DNA from: Taishania sp036758285
Lineage (GTDB): Bacteria > Bacteroidota > Bacteroidia > Flavobacteriales_D > Crocinitomicaceae
Length of the DNA stretch: 17,363 nucleotides
Assembly: GCA_036758285.1 (NCBI GenBank)
Contig: DAIOWV010000062.1
Span: 1 to 17,363, forward strand
Direction: 5' to 3'
Under the pieces are notes generated by a model. The model had not been told where the DNA came from and made no database searches. It worked only from the letters and a program-made list of their open reading frames with translations. This document shows, piece after piece, positions 7,122-15,416 of the stretch. The translations under genes were made by a program, and so were the position numbers. How positions within the stretch are numbered: the first letter of the stretch is position 1; each line of letters begins with the position of its first letter.

Positions 7122-9299
7122 ATGAAAAAACTACTTATTTTATTACCATTTTTAGTCACTCAAGTTTTAGGACAAATAGACTTCAACAATTTTATCACCT
7201 TACAATCTTCTGGTAAAATACCATCGGACTTTTCAGATTTAGCTAGAGAAAAAGTAGCAGGTGATGATATTAGAAATGAAAATCTGAGCAAAAAAAATGA
7301 TACTCAGTTCAAACAAAACATACATTATTCTTTAGATAAAATCATTCATTCTGGTGAGTGCGTGTACGGCGACCCAATATCTAACTACATTTCAGATGTA
7401 GCAAAAAATCTCCTAAAAGATGATGAAGAACTCTATTCTAAACTTCGCTTTTATACATTAAAATCAAATGTTGCAAATGCATTTTCAACACATCAGGGGA
7501 TTATCGTGTTTACAACGGGGTTAATTTCACAATTTGCAAATGAAACACAACTAGCTTTTGTATTAGCTCACGAAATAGCCCATTACAAAGAAGAACATGT
7601 TGTTCAAACTTTCGAATGGAAAACACAGAACAAATACAACAGAGAAAATTTAGGTCAATTTAATAATTACTCTAAAGAAAAAGAGTTTGAAGCAGACACC
7701 AAAGCAAGTCAAATGTGCTTAGACGCTGGTTACTCAGCATCAGAAGTTTACAATTCTTTTGATGTTCTTATGTTTTGTCATTTACCTTTTGACGAAATAA
7801 AATTTCCTTTAGATTATTTCAATACGCCACTATTTTATGTTCCTGTAAAAGAATTTGGTAAAGACGTTTTTCCAATAAAAATGGATGAAGCTTACGATGA
7901 TGAAAATAGTACTCATCCTAATATTGAAAAAAGAAAAGAAATGATTCGCCCACTTTTAGAAAAGAGTTTTGGAACAGGACAATCTTTTATAAATTCAGAA
8001 ACAGAATTTAACACAATCAGAAATTATGCTCGATTTGAGTCGATTCGAACGAACATTATTAATCTTGAACTTTCAAAAGCTTTGTACCAAATCTTTTTAC
8101 TTGAAAAAGAATTCCCAAATAATTTTGCTCTTGAAAGAATGAAATGTCATGCTTGGGTTGGTCTACTAAATGCAAAAAACAATGGATATTGGTCCGATGT
8201 GGTAGTTAACAAAAAGGAACTAGAAGGAGAAAGTGCAATTCTATACCAATATCTTAGAAAATTGGATAAATATGCATTAGCAGCTCACACTTTGAGAACT
8301 TTAGAAGATGCTTCAAAAAAATATCCTGAAAATGAAGAATTAAAAAAACTCTACAACTCAAGTATTTATTCAATTGCTAGTAATTCAATTTGGAGCTGGA
8401 GTAAGTATAGCGACATTCCGTTTCAAGAAGCTTTTACAAGCAATAAAGAGACAAAAGACACTTTGAGTAATGAAACAGTTACTGAGGTAACAAACACAGA
8501 TAAAGAGTCTTTATCAAAATATGATCGAATTAAAGGTACAGGTACTGGGAAAAATACCTCTACTAATTCTGTTATTGCTGATTCTGCTAATTACTTCTTA
8601 TTTGGAATATCTGATTTGATTACTTCAAAATCAGTAATTAATACATATAACAACTACCAAACAGAAATTAACAAAAAGAAAGAGCAAGAAAATATTAAGA
8701 AAAAAAATAGTGAAAAAATTAAAATTATCGAGAACAAATTAATTGTTGTAGAACCAACGACTTACTACTACTTAAGAAATAAACATGATTTTTCAAAATC
8801 CGATGTTTATCAAAATAAATTAATTGACGCGATTACTGATGTAGCCCAAAAACAAAATATCAAAATTTTTGACTATAGTACAAATACACTTGATCAAGGA
8901 GGTACAGCTCTATTTAATCAAAGAAGTACAGTAATGAATTATTTAAAGCAATATGCAAATTTGAACGAAAACACATTATTTGTACCTGTTGACTATGAAC
9001 TCATTCAAGGCATACAACAAAAGTGTGGAACAAATAAAGTTTTATTTACTTGGACAGAGTATTGGGCAGGTGACAGAAGTATAGTTGGAAATATTATCAC
9101 TGGTATACTTGTACCACCAACACTTCCTTTGATGACATTAAATGCAGTTGGAAAATACAATACATGTAAATTTGTATTTGCCGTTATTGATATGGAAGCT
9201 GGTAAATTGGACTATACTTATTCAAATACGATGAAATCTTCCGGAGGGTCTTTAGTTTTGAAAAGTGCCATTTACAATTTATTCAACGTTAAAAAATAA
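7122..9299 (+). CDS. Secreted M48-family zinc metalloprotease with long C-terminal extension
   Basis: This 725-residue protein has a signal peptide (MKKLLILLPFLVTQVLGQ). The M48 peptidase domain covers about residues 65-290: HEIAH at 150-154 provides two zinc ligands and the catalytic Glu, and EFEAD at 188-192 provides the third ligand, with a downstream THPNIEKRKE segment typical of M48 periplasmic proteases such as BepA. After it come a helical, TPR-like region, a low-complexity Thr/Ser/Asn stretch (about 450-490), a lysine-rich coil, and a C-terminal domain with a hydrophobic stretch (GNIITGILVPPTLPLMTLN). The extension is far longer than in BepA-type proteases, and I do not recognise it. 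It probably acts in the periplasm on envelope proteins. The next gene begins 5 nt later and encodes a barrel protein, a possible partner or substrate. Confidence 0.85.
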   Translation: MKKLLILLPFLVTQVLGQIDFNNFITLQSSGKIPSDFSDLAREKVAGDDIRNENLSKKNDTQFKQNIHYSLDKIIHSGECVYGDPISNYISDVAKNLLKDDEELYSKLRFYTLKSNVANAFSTHQGIIVFTTGLISQFANETQLAFVLAHEIAHYKEEHVVQTFEWKTQNKYNRENLGQFNNYSKEKEFEADTKASQMCLDAGYSASEVYNSFDVLMFCHLPFDEIKFPLDYFNTPLFYVPVKEFGKDVFPIKMDEAYDDENSTHPNIEKRKEMIRPLLEKSFGTGQSFINSETEFNTIRNYARFESIRTNIINLELSKALYQIFLLEKEFPNNFALERMKCHAWVGLLNAKNNGYWSDVVVNKKELEGESAILYQYLRKLDKYALAAHTLRTLEDASKKYPENEELKKLYNSSIYSIASNSIWSWSKYSDIPFQEAFTSNKETKDTLSNETVTEVTNTDKESLSKYDRIKGTGTGKNTSTNSVIADSANYFLFGISDLITSKSVINTYNNYQTEINKKKEQENIKKKNSEKIKIIENKLIVVEPTTYYYLRNKHDFSKSDVYQNKLIDAITDVAQKQNIKIFDYSTNTLDQGGTALFNQRSTVMNYLKQYANLNENTLFVPVDYELIQGIQQKCGTNKVLFTWTEYWAGDRSIVGNIITGILVPPTLPLMTLNAVGKYNTCKFVFAVIDMEAGKLDYTYSNTMKSSGGSLVLKSAIYNLFNVKK

Positions 9300-9304
9300 A
9301 TAAT

Positions 9305-10129
9305 ATGATTCGATATTATTATAGTATAATCTTACTTTTCATTTGTTTTAGTTCAAATTCACAATATCAAGGCTACTTTGGTAAACGTACAACAATTTCA
9401 ATTGACGGAATTTTGAAAGGTAACGTGTTTTACAATTGGGGAGGTGAAGAAAATATCTATAATACTGGAGAGAAAGTTGGTGAAGAGAAAGGATCTCACC
9501 TCATATCTGGTGGTTTCAATACATCATTAGCTCATTATTTTTCAAATAGAATTGGTATTGCAATTGATATTTCTTTTTTCAAAAACACGATAAAAACACC
9601 AATACAGTCGTACAACGAGTATTACAACCCATCGCAAGGATATTATTATGATGAGTTATTTACCGTTGAAAAAATGAAAATGAATACGCTTCATATCATT
9701 CCCAAAATAGAATTTGCCTCTTCAGGTAATCTACCAATTGGAATTATTCATTCATTTGGAATCGGTTATTCGAAATCAACTTTAGTTGACCAAGGTTACA
9801 AAAAAATTAGTACTATAGAGAATCTTGGAAGTTACCCTCCTTCTATAACACCAGGCACCTACTACAGCACTTACAGACCAACTAATTTGAAAGATTTACA
9901 TGGTTTGGTGCTAGAATATGGAGTAAAGCTAAAACTACCTATAACTAGTTTTATGGCCTTTAACATTGGAACAAATGTTCGTTTAAACATTCCATTTCCA
10001 GACAGAATTTTTGACATATTGGATGGCGGTGGTTATGGTTTTGAAGGTGAAATTGCAAAATCAATGACTAGAACACGCGCTAGGAATATATTAGATGTAA
10101 GAGCTGGATTAACTTTTATGCTATTCTAA
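9305..10129 (+). CDS. Predicted outer-membrane protein, unknown function
   Basis: This 274-residue protein has a signal peptide (MIRYYYSIILLFICFSSNSQ) and a Gly/Tyr/Asn-rich body with repeated amphipathic strands. It ends in a strand with terminal Phe (VRAGLTFMLF), as in outer-membrane barrels. Examples of strands are HLISGGFNTSLAHYFSNRIG and VLEYGVKLKLPI. No specific family is recognised. It follows the M48 gene by 5 nt, so it is very likely translated from the same mRNA. Its stop overlaps the stop of the ferredoxin gene on the other strand (CTAA), and no terminator is visible between the convergent genes. Confidence 0.6.
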   Translation: MIRYYYSIILLFICFSSNSQYQGYFGKRTTISIDGILKGNVFYNWGGEENIYNTGEKVGEEKGSHLISGGFNTSLAHYFSNRIGIAIDISFFKNTIKTPIQSYNEYYNPSQGYYYDELFTVEKMKMNTLHIIPKIEFASSGNLPIGIIHSFGIGYSKSTLVDQGYKKISTIENLGSYPPSITPGTYYSTYRPTNLKDLHGLVLEYGVKLKLPITSFMAFNIGTNVRLNIPFPDRIFDILDGGGYGFEGEIAKSMTRTRARNILDVRAGLTFMLF

Positions 10130-10446
10130 GCTTCCGGAGCTAATCTAAGGCGTATACCTTCAATTTCATCTGTTAGTTGGATTTGACATCCTAAACGGCT
10201 ATTTGATTTTACAAAAAAAGCTTGATCCAACATATCTAACTCATCATCTGATTGTTCAGGTAAGACATGCTCAGATTCTAAATAACATTGACAAGTAGCA
10301 CACATCGCCATTCCCCCACATTCACCTGCTACTGGAAGTTCATAAGATTTACACAACTCCATAACATTCATGTTCATATCTGTTGGTGCAATCAATTCAT
10401 GCTCCACCCCTTCTCTATCGATGATAATTACTTTGATATCTGTCAT
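10126..10446 (-). CDS. Adrenodoxin-type [2Fe-2S] ferredoxin
   Basis: This 106-residue soluble electron carrier binds a [2Fe-2S] cluster. The ligands follow the vertebrate/ISC-type pattern C-x5-C-x2-C-x34-C: C43, C49 and C52 in GECGGMAMCATC, and C87 in SRLGCQIQL. The opening beta strands (IKVIIIDREG) and the acidic DDELDMLDQA helix before the last Cys match the family. Likely roles are Fe-S cluster assembly or supply to an oxygenase; there are no isc genes nearby, so the partner is unknown. The ATG is preceded by a good -7 box at 10463-10470. It is convergent with, and overlaps by 4 nt, the barrel-protein gene. Confidence 0.93.
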   Translation of the reverse strand: MTDIKVIIIDREGVEHELIAPTDMNMNVMELCKSYELPVAGECGGMAMCATCQCYLESEHVLPEQSDDELDMLDQAFFVKSNSRLGCQIQLTDEIEGIRLRLAPEA

Positions 10447-10462
10447 AATCTTAATTTCTTCG

Positions 10463-10470
10463 CAAAGATA
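10463..10470 (-). promoter_or_regulatory. -7 box TATCTTTG of the ferredoxin gene
   Basis: On the minus strand TATCTTTG matches TAnnTTTG and lies 16 nt before the ATG. This gives the ferredoxin a promoter separate from the TonB receptor gene upstream. No TTG is visible at the -33 distance. Confidence 0.5.
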
Positions 10471-10494
10471 AGTATTCAGTGATATCTAAGAATA

Positions 10495-13134
10495 CTAAAA
10501 CCTTAAAATTAATTTCAAATTAAATCGACGTTGTGTAAGATAATTGGGTACTGCATAATATCCTCCATTTACATCCTGAACCCACTGTCTTGACATTTCA
10601 TTGTTTATCCCCAACAAATTATAAACCTCAAAAGATAAAATCGCATCAGTAAAGTTTCTACTTATGAAATTTTTCTTTTCTTTTTCTTTATAAAGGAAAT
10701 CATAAGAAGTTCCAATATCAACCCTGAAATATGACTTCATTCTCAATGTATCTTTGTATCGATCAAAACCTGGAGGACCATAAGGCAATGGTGAACCAAA
10801 TTGCAACCCTACTTGAACACTAAGCGCTTCGAAGTTTGGCATTTGATCTTGAATCAAAACACCAATATTTACTAATTGATCTGTTGGTCGAGGAATATAT
10901 CCTGGGGAAATTACTGCTGAATCCACAACAACTTGATCTGTACTATATCCAAAATAAATTTTTTCTCCAGCTGCATTGTAATATTCAGTATATCGATCAT
11001 TCTTAATGTCTTCCATCGTCTTCATTACCCCCAATTTAAAATAGGAAGTTATGCCTTCGATGAATTCTCCATGTAAATTAAAATCTACCCCAACAGCATA
11101 AGCAACAGCATCATTATTCGCATAATAACGTGTTCGAACGTTTTCAATTTTGTACGGATTTACATCCCACATGTACTTATAAAATAATTCTGTTGTAAAC
11201 TTAAAAGGATTATCTCTTCCCATCATGAAGAAAAACATATCATATCCTAAAACAGCGTGATATGACTTTTGTGAAAGCACATTCGGATTTAAATTTCCAT
11301 TAAACGTCCTCATCTCACGATAAATAGGAGGCTGATAATACAAACCTGTCGAAAAACGAATACTTGCATTTCTTCTTTTAACGATTGAATCTTTGACTAA
11401 ATACATCCTAGGATAATACATGACAGACACCCTTGGAGTGATAAAAAACTCATCATTTACACTTGTATAAGCAGCCCTCGTTCCAACAGAAAGTGCCCAT
11501 TTAGAAACAGAAGCATCAATGGTATCCTTAAAAGTAAACTTTTGCTTCTCTCCGTTAACTTTTATTGTTTTTCGAATACTCACAGGATAATCTAACTTTG
11601 TTCGAGACCAGATCGAATTCAATTGTGCATAGCCTGTAGTCCGATTAGATTGGAGGTTTAATTTCCCTTTGATAACTTCCTTTAAAGTTACTTGATTATC
11701 ATTCATTTGAGGCAAACTATAACCAGCAGAATCGACAAGTTTCCATTCACTCAAAACATCATAAAAATCTTCTTGTTGATAATTTAATCCCCAAAGGAAA
11801 TTAAATTGATTATGCTTCGTTTTTTCAGCATCAAGAAATCCATTTCTAATTTCGTGACTACCTGTATGATAAACATTTAATATTGTTGCTCTTAGTCTAT
11901 TTCGAGCGTGATCTAAAAATGTACCGACACCTAATACAGCAATGGAATCTCCAAATTCTTCTTTTGAAGGGTCTGTTTCTAACTGATTGATATAATATTG
12001 TCCTTGAATATCAAAATATTCTCGTTCATCTGAATTAAAAACAGTTGCGAAAAAATTTAATTTTGTTTTATCGTTCGTTGATTTATACGCAAATTTTGTT
12101 CCTCCCATCATTGTTCGAAAGCGAGTCTGCTCTTGTCCATCAAAATAAATCATCAAAGAATAAGCCTCACTTGATGGACCAAAATCAGTTTGTTGAGTTT
12201 GAGGTTTAAACGAATAATTATTATCTGAAATATGTGCAATCGTTGACCAAGTCCATTTTTCGTTAATGATGTAGTCTGTTAATACCTGCGCATCCCAAAA
12301 AACAGGGTTATAGGCTCCTTTTGTTGGAAGTGAATTTAAAAAATAACCATTTGAACGGTATCTTGCACCCGCCATATAACTAAATCGTTGTCTTTTACCT
12401 AATTGTTGCTCTAAATGTCCTTCAACCCCCAACATAGAAGCCATTACAGAACCTTTAAACTTTTCCGGAGTTCGATATTTAATGTCTAAAACTGAGCTTA
12501 ATTTATCACCATATTGAGCATCAAAACCACCAGCTGAAAAATTCAAAGATTCAACTAAAGCAGAGTTAATAAAGCTCATTCCTTCTTGTTGACCAGCACG
12601 AGTTAAAAATGGTCTGTTAATCTGAAAACCATTAACATAAACTAAATTTTCATCATAATTTCCACCACGAACATTATAGTTAGATGTTAATTCATTATTC
12701 GAACGTGCTGCAGTTGTAAATACCAAAGTTTGTTCAATATTCTGCACTGGCATAACCTGCCAATCCCTCAATTTTAATGGTGTTAATTCAAAAGGTTTCT
12801 CGATATTTTGGATTACTGTATGCCCTTCTAAAACTTTTATATTGATTACAATTGGAGGTAATTTAGTTGAATTAATATCAGCAATATAAAACGATTGAGT
12901 TTGCTTATCACCTGCAAAACTATATAGAATTTGAAGGGAATCCCCAACAGATGCATTGAATGAAAAAACTCCATTTTGGTCTGAATAAATAGGCTCATTT
13001 CTTTGATTTACTCGAATCAAAATATCAGAAACACCTTCTTTCTTTTTATTTATACAAAGACCAGAAACAACAACATCTTGGCTAAAAGATTGATAAAAAG
13101 TTAGTAAGAATAATAAAAGCAAACTATTTCGCAT
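10495..13134 (-). CDS. TonB-dependent outer-membrane receptor with carboxypeptidase-like N-terminal domain
   Basis: This 879-residue receptor has a signal peptide (MRNSLLLLFLLTFYQSFSQ). Residues about 20-105 form a carboxypeptidase-D regulatory-like domain (VVVSGLCINKKKEGVSDILI), common in Bacteroidota receptors. The plug follows at about 125-220, with NYNVRGGNYDENLVYVNGF and NFSAGGFDAQYGDKLSSVLD. The remainder is a 22-strand-type barrel ending in a terminal Phe (RRFNLKLILRF). It would import a ligand across the outer membrane with energy from TonB-ExbBD. There is no SusD-like lipoprotein gene beside it, so it is not a polysaccharide utilisation locus. Neighbours give no substrate clue. The ATG lies 5 nt after a -7 box. 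Confidence 0.9.
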   Translation of the reverse strand: MRNSLLLLFLLTFYQSFSQDVVVSGLCINKKKEGVSDILIRVNQRNEPIYSDQNGVFSFNASVGDSLQILYSFAGDKQTQSFYIADINSTKLPPIVINIKVLEGHTVIQNIEKPFELTPLKLRDWQVMPVQNIEQTLVFTTAARSNNELTSNYNVRGGNYDENLVYVNGFQINRPFLTRAGQQEGMSFINSALVESLNFSAGGFDAQYGDKLSSVLDIKYRTPEKFKGSVMASMLGVEGHLEQQLGKRQRFSYMAGARYRSNGYFLNSLPTKGAYNPVFWDAQVLTDYIINEKWTWSTIAHISDNNYSFKPQTQQTDFGPSSEAYSLMIYFDGQEQTRFRTMMGGTKFAYKSTNDKTKLNFFATVFNSDEREYFDIQGQYYINQLETDPSKEEFGDSIAVLGVGTFLDHARNRLRATILNVYHTGSHEIRNGFLDAEKTKHNQFNFLWGLNYQQEDFYDVLSEWKLVDSAGYSLPQMNDNQVTLKEVIKGKLNLQSNRTTGYAQLNSIWSRTKLDYPVSIRKTIKVNGEKQKFTFKDTIDASVSKWALSVGTRAAYTSVNDEFFITPRVSVMYYPRMYLVKDSIVKRRNASIRFSTGLYYQPPIYREMRTFNGNLNPNVLSQKSYHAVLGYDMFFFMMGRDNPFKFTTELFYKYMWDVNPYKIENVRTRYYANNDAVAYAVGVDFNLHGEFIEGITSYFKLGVMKTMEDIKNDRYTEYYNAAGEKIYFGYSTDQVVVDSAVISPGYIPRPTDQLVNIGVLIQDQMPNFEALSVQVGLQFGSPLPYGPPGFDRYKDTLRMKSYFRVDIGTSYDFLYKEKEKKNFISRNFTDAILSFEVYNLLGINNEMSRQWVQDVNGGYYAVPNYLTQRRFNLKLILRF

Positions 13135-13139
13135 GGGGG

Positions 13140-13147
13140 CAAAAATA
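13140..13147 (-). promoter_or_regulatory. -7 box TATTTTTG of the TonB receptor gene
   Basis: The minus strand reads TATTTTTG, CCCCC, ATG. The short gap suggests transcription begins at or just before the start codon. The five C's are unusual in this AT-rich DNA. No TTG lies at the right distance for a -33 box. Confidence 0.5.
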
Positions 13148-13252
13148 ACTTTACAAACGGAAATAATAAAACTTTATTATTGTTTAAATTTAGAATAATG
13201 GAAAATAATAATAGATGAAGCTGATAATCTTCTCAAAATCTATTTATTAGAA

Positions 13253-13615
13253 TTAAATTATACGTTTTAGATTAAGTAATTTTTCTTTAATCGTTTCAAG
13301 CTTTTCAATCACTTCAGAATTTTGTGAATTGTCTATTTCAATGACTTCCTGAATAGTACTTTTTTTCTTAAGTTCTTTCTTTGCACCTTCTAAAGTAAAG
13401 CCCTGAATTTTAACTAAAGTATAAATCTTGTTAAAATTTTCAATGTCTTTTGGAGTAAACAATCGATTACCTTTACTGTTTTTCTTAGGTTGAATAATTG
13501 AAAATTCTTTCTCCCAAAACCTTATCAACGAATGATTTACATCAAAAAAAGAAGCAACCTCTCCAATTGAGTAATAGAGCTTTTTTAAATCCTTTATGTC
13601 AATTTTTGATGTCAA
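13253..13615 (-). CDS. MerR-family transcriptional regulator
   Basis: This 120-residue DNA-binding protein has the MerR winged-helix domain at residues about 14-85: YYSIGEVASFFDVNHSLIRF is the helix-turn-helix, and RFWEKEF, KGNRLFTPKDI and GFTLEGAKKEL complete the wing and helices. The C-terminal 35 residues form a short dimerising coil without effector-binding cysteines, so it is not a metal sensor of the classic type. The start is the TTG at 13615: an in-frame stop lies a few codons upstream and there is no ATG before the HTH. It is divergent from the NlpC/P60 gene with interlocked promoters, so it could control that gene, its own, or both. The target is not known. Confidence 0.85.
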   Translation of the reverse strand: MTSKIDIKDLKKLYYSIGEVASFFDVNHSLIRFWEKEFSIIQPKKNSKGNRLFTPKDIENFNKIYTLVKIQGFTLEGAKKELKKKSTIQEVIEIDNSQNSEVIEKLETIKEKLLNLKRII

Positions 13616-13632
13616 GATATTTTTTATTTATC

Positions 13633-13661
13633 CGAAATTAGTTATAATTTTGCAATCTCAA
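13633..13661 (-). promoter_or_regulatory. Promoter of the MerR gene
   Basis: On the minus strand TTG (13661-13659), an 18-nt spacer and TAATTTCG (13640-13633, 7 of 8 to consensus) lie upstream of the TTG start codon at 13615. It overlaps the divergent -7 box at 13645-13652, so both directions cannot easily be occupied at once. Confidence 0.4.
13645..13652 (+). promoter_or_regulatory. -7 box TAATTTTG of the NlpC/P60 gene
   Basis: A full TAnnTTTG match lies 22 nt before the ATG at 13675. No TTG is seen at the -33 distance, which would suit a promoter needing an activator. The box falls inside the spacer of the divergent MerR promoter. Confidence 0.5.
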
Positions 13662-13674
13662 AGTAAATATAAGA

Positions 13675-14205
13675 ATGAAATTTATTGTTTCTTTTATCGT
13701 TTTTAGTTGTTTCATCTTTTTGTCTTATGGACAAGAGGCTGCTCAAGCGATTGATACAATAAAGGTTGATTCAACTGTTGTAAAACAAGATACAAGAAAT
13801 GCAAAACAAATTGATGAAATGATTTCTTTTGCAAAAACATTCTTAGGCACACCATACAGATACTCAGGAAGTTCACCTTCAGGATTTGACTGCTCAGGGT
13901 TTATTGGATATGTAATGGGAGGCTTTGGATTTTCAATTCCGCGCTCTAGTTATAGTATTGCTGAACTTGGAAAAACAATAAAGTTAGCAGATGTTCAACC
14001 TGGAGATTTATTGTTTTTTAAAGGTCGAAATATCAATAGCACTACTGTTGGACATGTTGCAATGGTTGTAGAAGCAAATGAAACGGAAATTAAAATGATT
14101 CATGCTTCTACCACTCGAGGTGTGGTAATAGAAAATTTTAAAGCTAGTAAATATTACATTCCTCGCTTCATCAAAGCAAAAAGAATGGAAAATACTCGAC
14201 CTTAG
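13675..14205 (+). CDS. Secreted NlpC/P60 (C40) cell-wall peptidase
   Basis: This 176-residue protein has a signal peptide (MKFIVSFIVFSCFIFLSYGQ) and an NlpC/P60 domain at about residues 45-165. The catalytic Cys is C73 in GFDCSGFIGYV. The catalytic His is H127 in GHVAMVV, and H143 (IHAST) is the third polar residue. These enzymes cut the D-Glu to meso-diaminopimelate bond in peptidoglycan stem peptides during wall remodelling. There is no SH3 or other targeting domain, so the enzyme resembles Spr/MepS-like small hydrolases. Its stop is 3 nt from the stop of the convergent arginase-like pseudogene. It is divergent from the MerR gene. Confidence 0.92.
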   Translation: MKFIVSFIVFSCFIFLSYGQEAAQAIDTIKVDSTVVKQDTRNAKQIDEMISFAKTFLGTPYRYSGSSPSGFDCSGFIGYVMGGFGFSIPRSSYSIAELGKTIKLADVQPGDLLFFKGRNINSTTVGHVAMVVEANETEIKMIHASTTRGVVIENFKASKYYIPRFIKAKRMENTRP

Positions 14206-14731
14206 TATCTACACTAATTTCTGATACGTTTTCCACCACAAATCTGGTATTTCATTTTTCATTGCCTTCTCATAGTCTCCTTGATTACAAGGCACCAAAT
14301 AATGTCTTTCATATTTCTTCCCTTCACTAGCAGGATATGGCACTTCCATCCACCAACGTTGAGATTTATCGCTTTTGTAAAAAGTAATTTGTTCTTTAAA
14401 ATCATCCATGTGAACAATAAATTTCAAATAGTCTTTACGTGTACCTATAGGGAAATCCCCAACACGAGCATTCACACCATCAATAAAATACCATATCATT
14501 TGAGCAACTAAATCAGATACATTTTTAGCAGCAGATTTTTCTGGCAAATAATTAAAGATTCCTAAACTTGTCAACTTGTCACTAACACCTGCATAACGGG
14601 CAATTTGACACATTTGCTCAGCATAAAATCCATTAGGATTTGTATATTGAACATCAATTAATTCGCTATATCTAACACTCGTTAAATCAATGCTTAAAAT
14701 ATCTGAATTTCGTAAATGTGGCTCTGCTCTT

Positions 14732-14740
14732 TTGAAATCG
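14732..14740. repeat. 9-bp direct repeat, copy distal in the gene
   Basis: TTGAAATCG on the plus strand (CGATTTCAA in the coding sense). It is identical to 14773-14781, and the flanking bases differ on both sides. Confidence 0.9.
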
Positions 14741-14781
14741 ACTGCTTGCCCATAATGTCGCCATCAACCATATTGAAATCG
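14741..14781. other. 41-bp frameshifting insertion in the arginase-like gene
   Basis: The unit consists of a 32-bp core (14741-14772) plus one copy of the 9-bp repeat. The core is richer in G+C than its surroundings and has no match that I can find elsewhere in the window. Its ends carry a weak imperfect inverted repeat (TGGTTG and CAAGCA in the coding sense). A 9-bp duplication is the size made by several transposase families, so it could be a transposon excision footprint. A replication-slippage insertion or an assembly artefact are alternatives. Confidence 0.6.
14773..14781. repeat. 9-bp direct repeat, copy proximal in the gene
   Basis: TTGAAATCG on the plus strand, exactly 41 bp from the other copy at 14732-14740. 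It marks the left edge of the insertion as read in the gene direction. Confidence 0.9.
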
Positions 14782-15416
14782 GAATTAAATTCACCTAATC
14801 TACAATAATCAAAATATAATTTTTCGAATAGTTCAACCTCTTCGTTATCTACAAATGGAATTTGCAAACCGATATTAGAATGATTGAATAAATAACAAGG
14901 CCTTTGCACTAAAAGATGACTGATATAACCATTTGCATTCATTTCGTCTTCAGGAGAGCCAACATCTAGTTTAGAATCGATAGCGCATAAATTCACAAAC
15001 TGTTCTAGTTTTTCATACCCTTTATACAATGCTACTGTCAAATCTTGTGATCCTCCAATTATTATTGGAATAACTTGATTTTTTACTAACTCGGCAACTA
15101 TTTTACCAACTGCAAAGTAAGTATCATTTATCGTTTCACCAGGAATAACATCCCCTAAATCATAAATTGCTTTATCCCAATTATTTCCTCCATTTAGTTG
15201 GTACAATTGCTCTCTAAATTTCTCAACTGCCACTTCTTTATATGGTGAGTTTCGAAATTCAGGGACATAAAAAAATGCTATTCCATTCTTTTTAACCTCC
15301 GGAAATCCGCCTTCAGTATGTATATCAATCTGTTGACCCAAACCTTTATCAGATAATCGACCAAGTAAAATAGGTGTGAAATAAAAAGAAATGTTCTCCA
15401 TGTTAATTGTTTGGTT

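Larger units (their letters stand above)
14209..15401 (-). pseudogene. Arginase/formimidoylglutamase-superfamily protein, disrupted by a 41-bp insertion
   Basis: Two open frames (15401 to 14694 and onward to 14209 in another phase) together encode one protein of the Bacteroidota arginase-like family. The first part ends out of frame after NMVDGDIMGKQSISKE; the second continues the family sequence with RAEPHLRNSDILSIDL, NPNGFYAEQMCQIARYAGVS and RWWMEVPYP. A 41-bp unit between 9-bp repeats (CGATTTCAA, minus strand) causes the shift. Taking it out gives RLGEFNSDFKRAEPHLRNSD and a continuous 383-residue protein, normal for the family. The metal-binding motifs are degenerate even in the intact parts (GGSQD for GGDH, DSKLD for DAHxD, SIDLTS for SxDxDxxDP). 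I take M7 of the longest frame (15401) as the start. It is called a pseudogene unless the insertion is an assembly error or is bypassed in translation. Confidence 0.85.

Noticed and set aside
10495..13134. A SusC/SusD-type polysaccharide utilisation locus
   Set aside because: No SusD-like lipoprotein, glycosidase or sensor gene is adjacent; the neighbours are a ferredoxin and a MerR regulator.
14209..15401. Two separate genes in the arginase-like region
   Set aside because: The two halves match consecutive parts of one family, and the stretch 14614-14693, in frame with the second part, continues the family sequence upstream of its first ATG.
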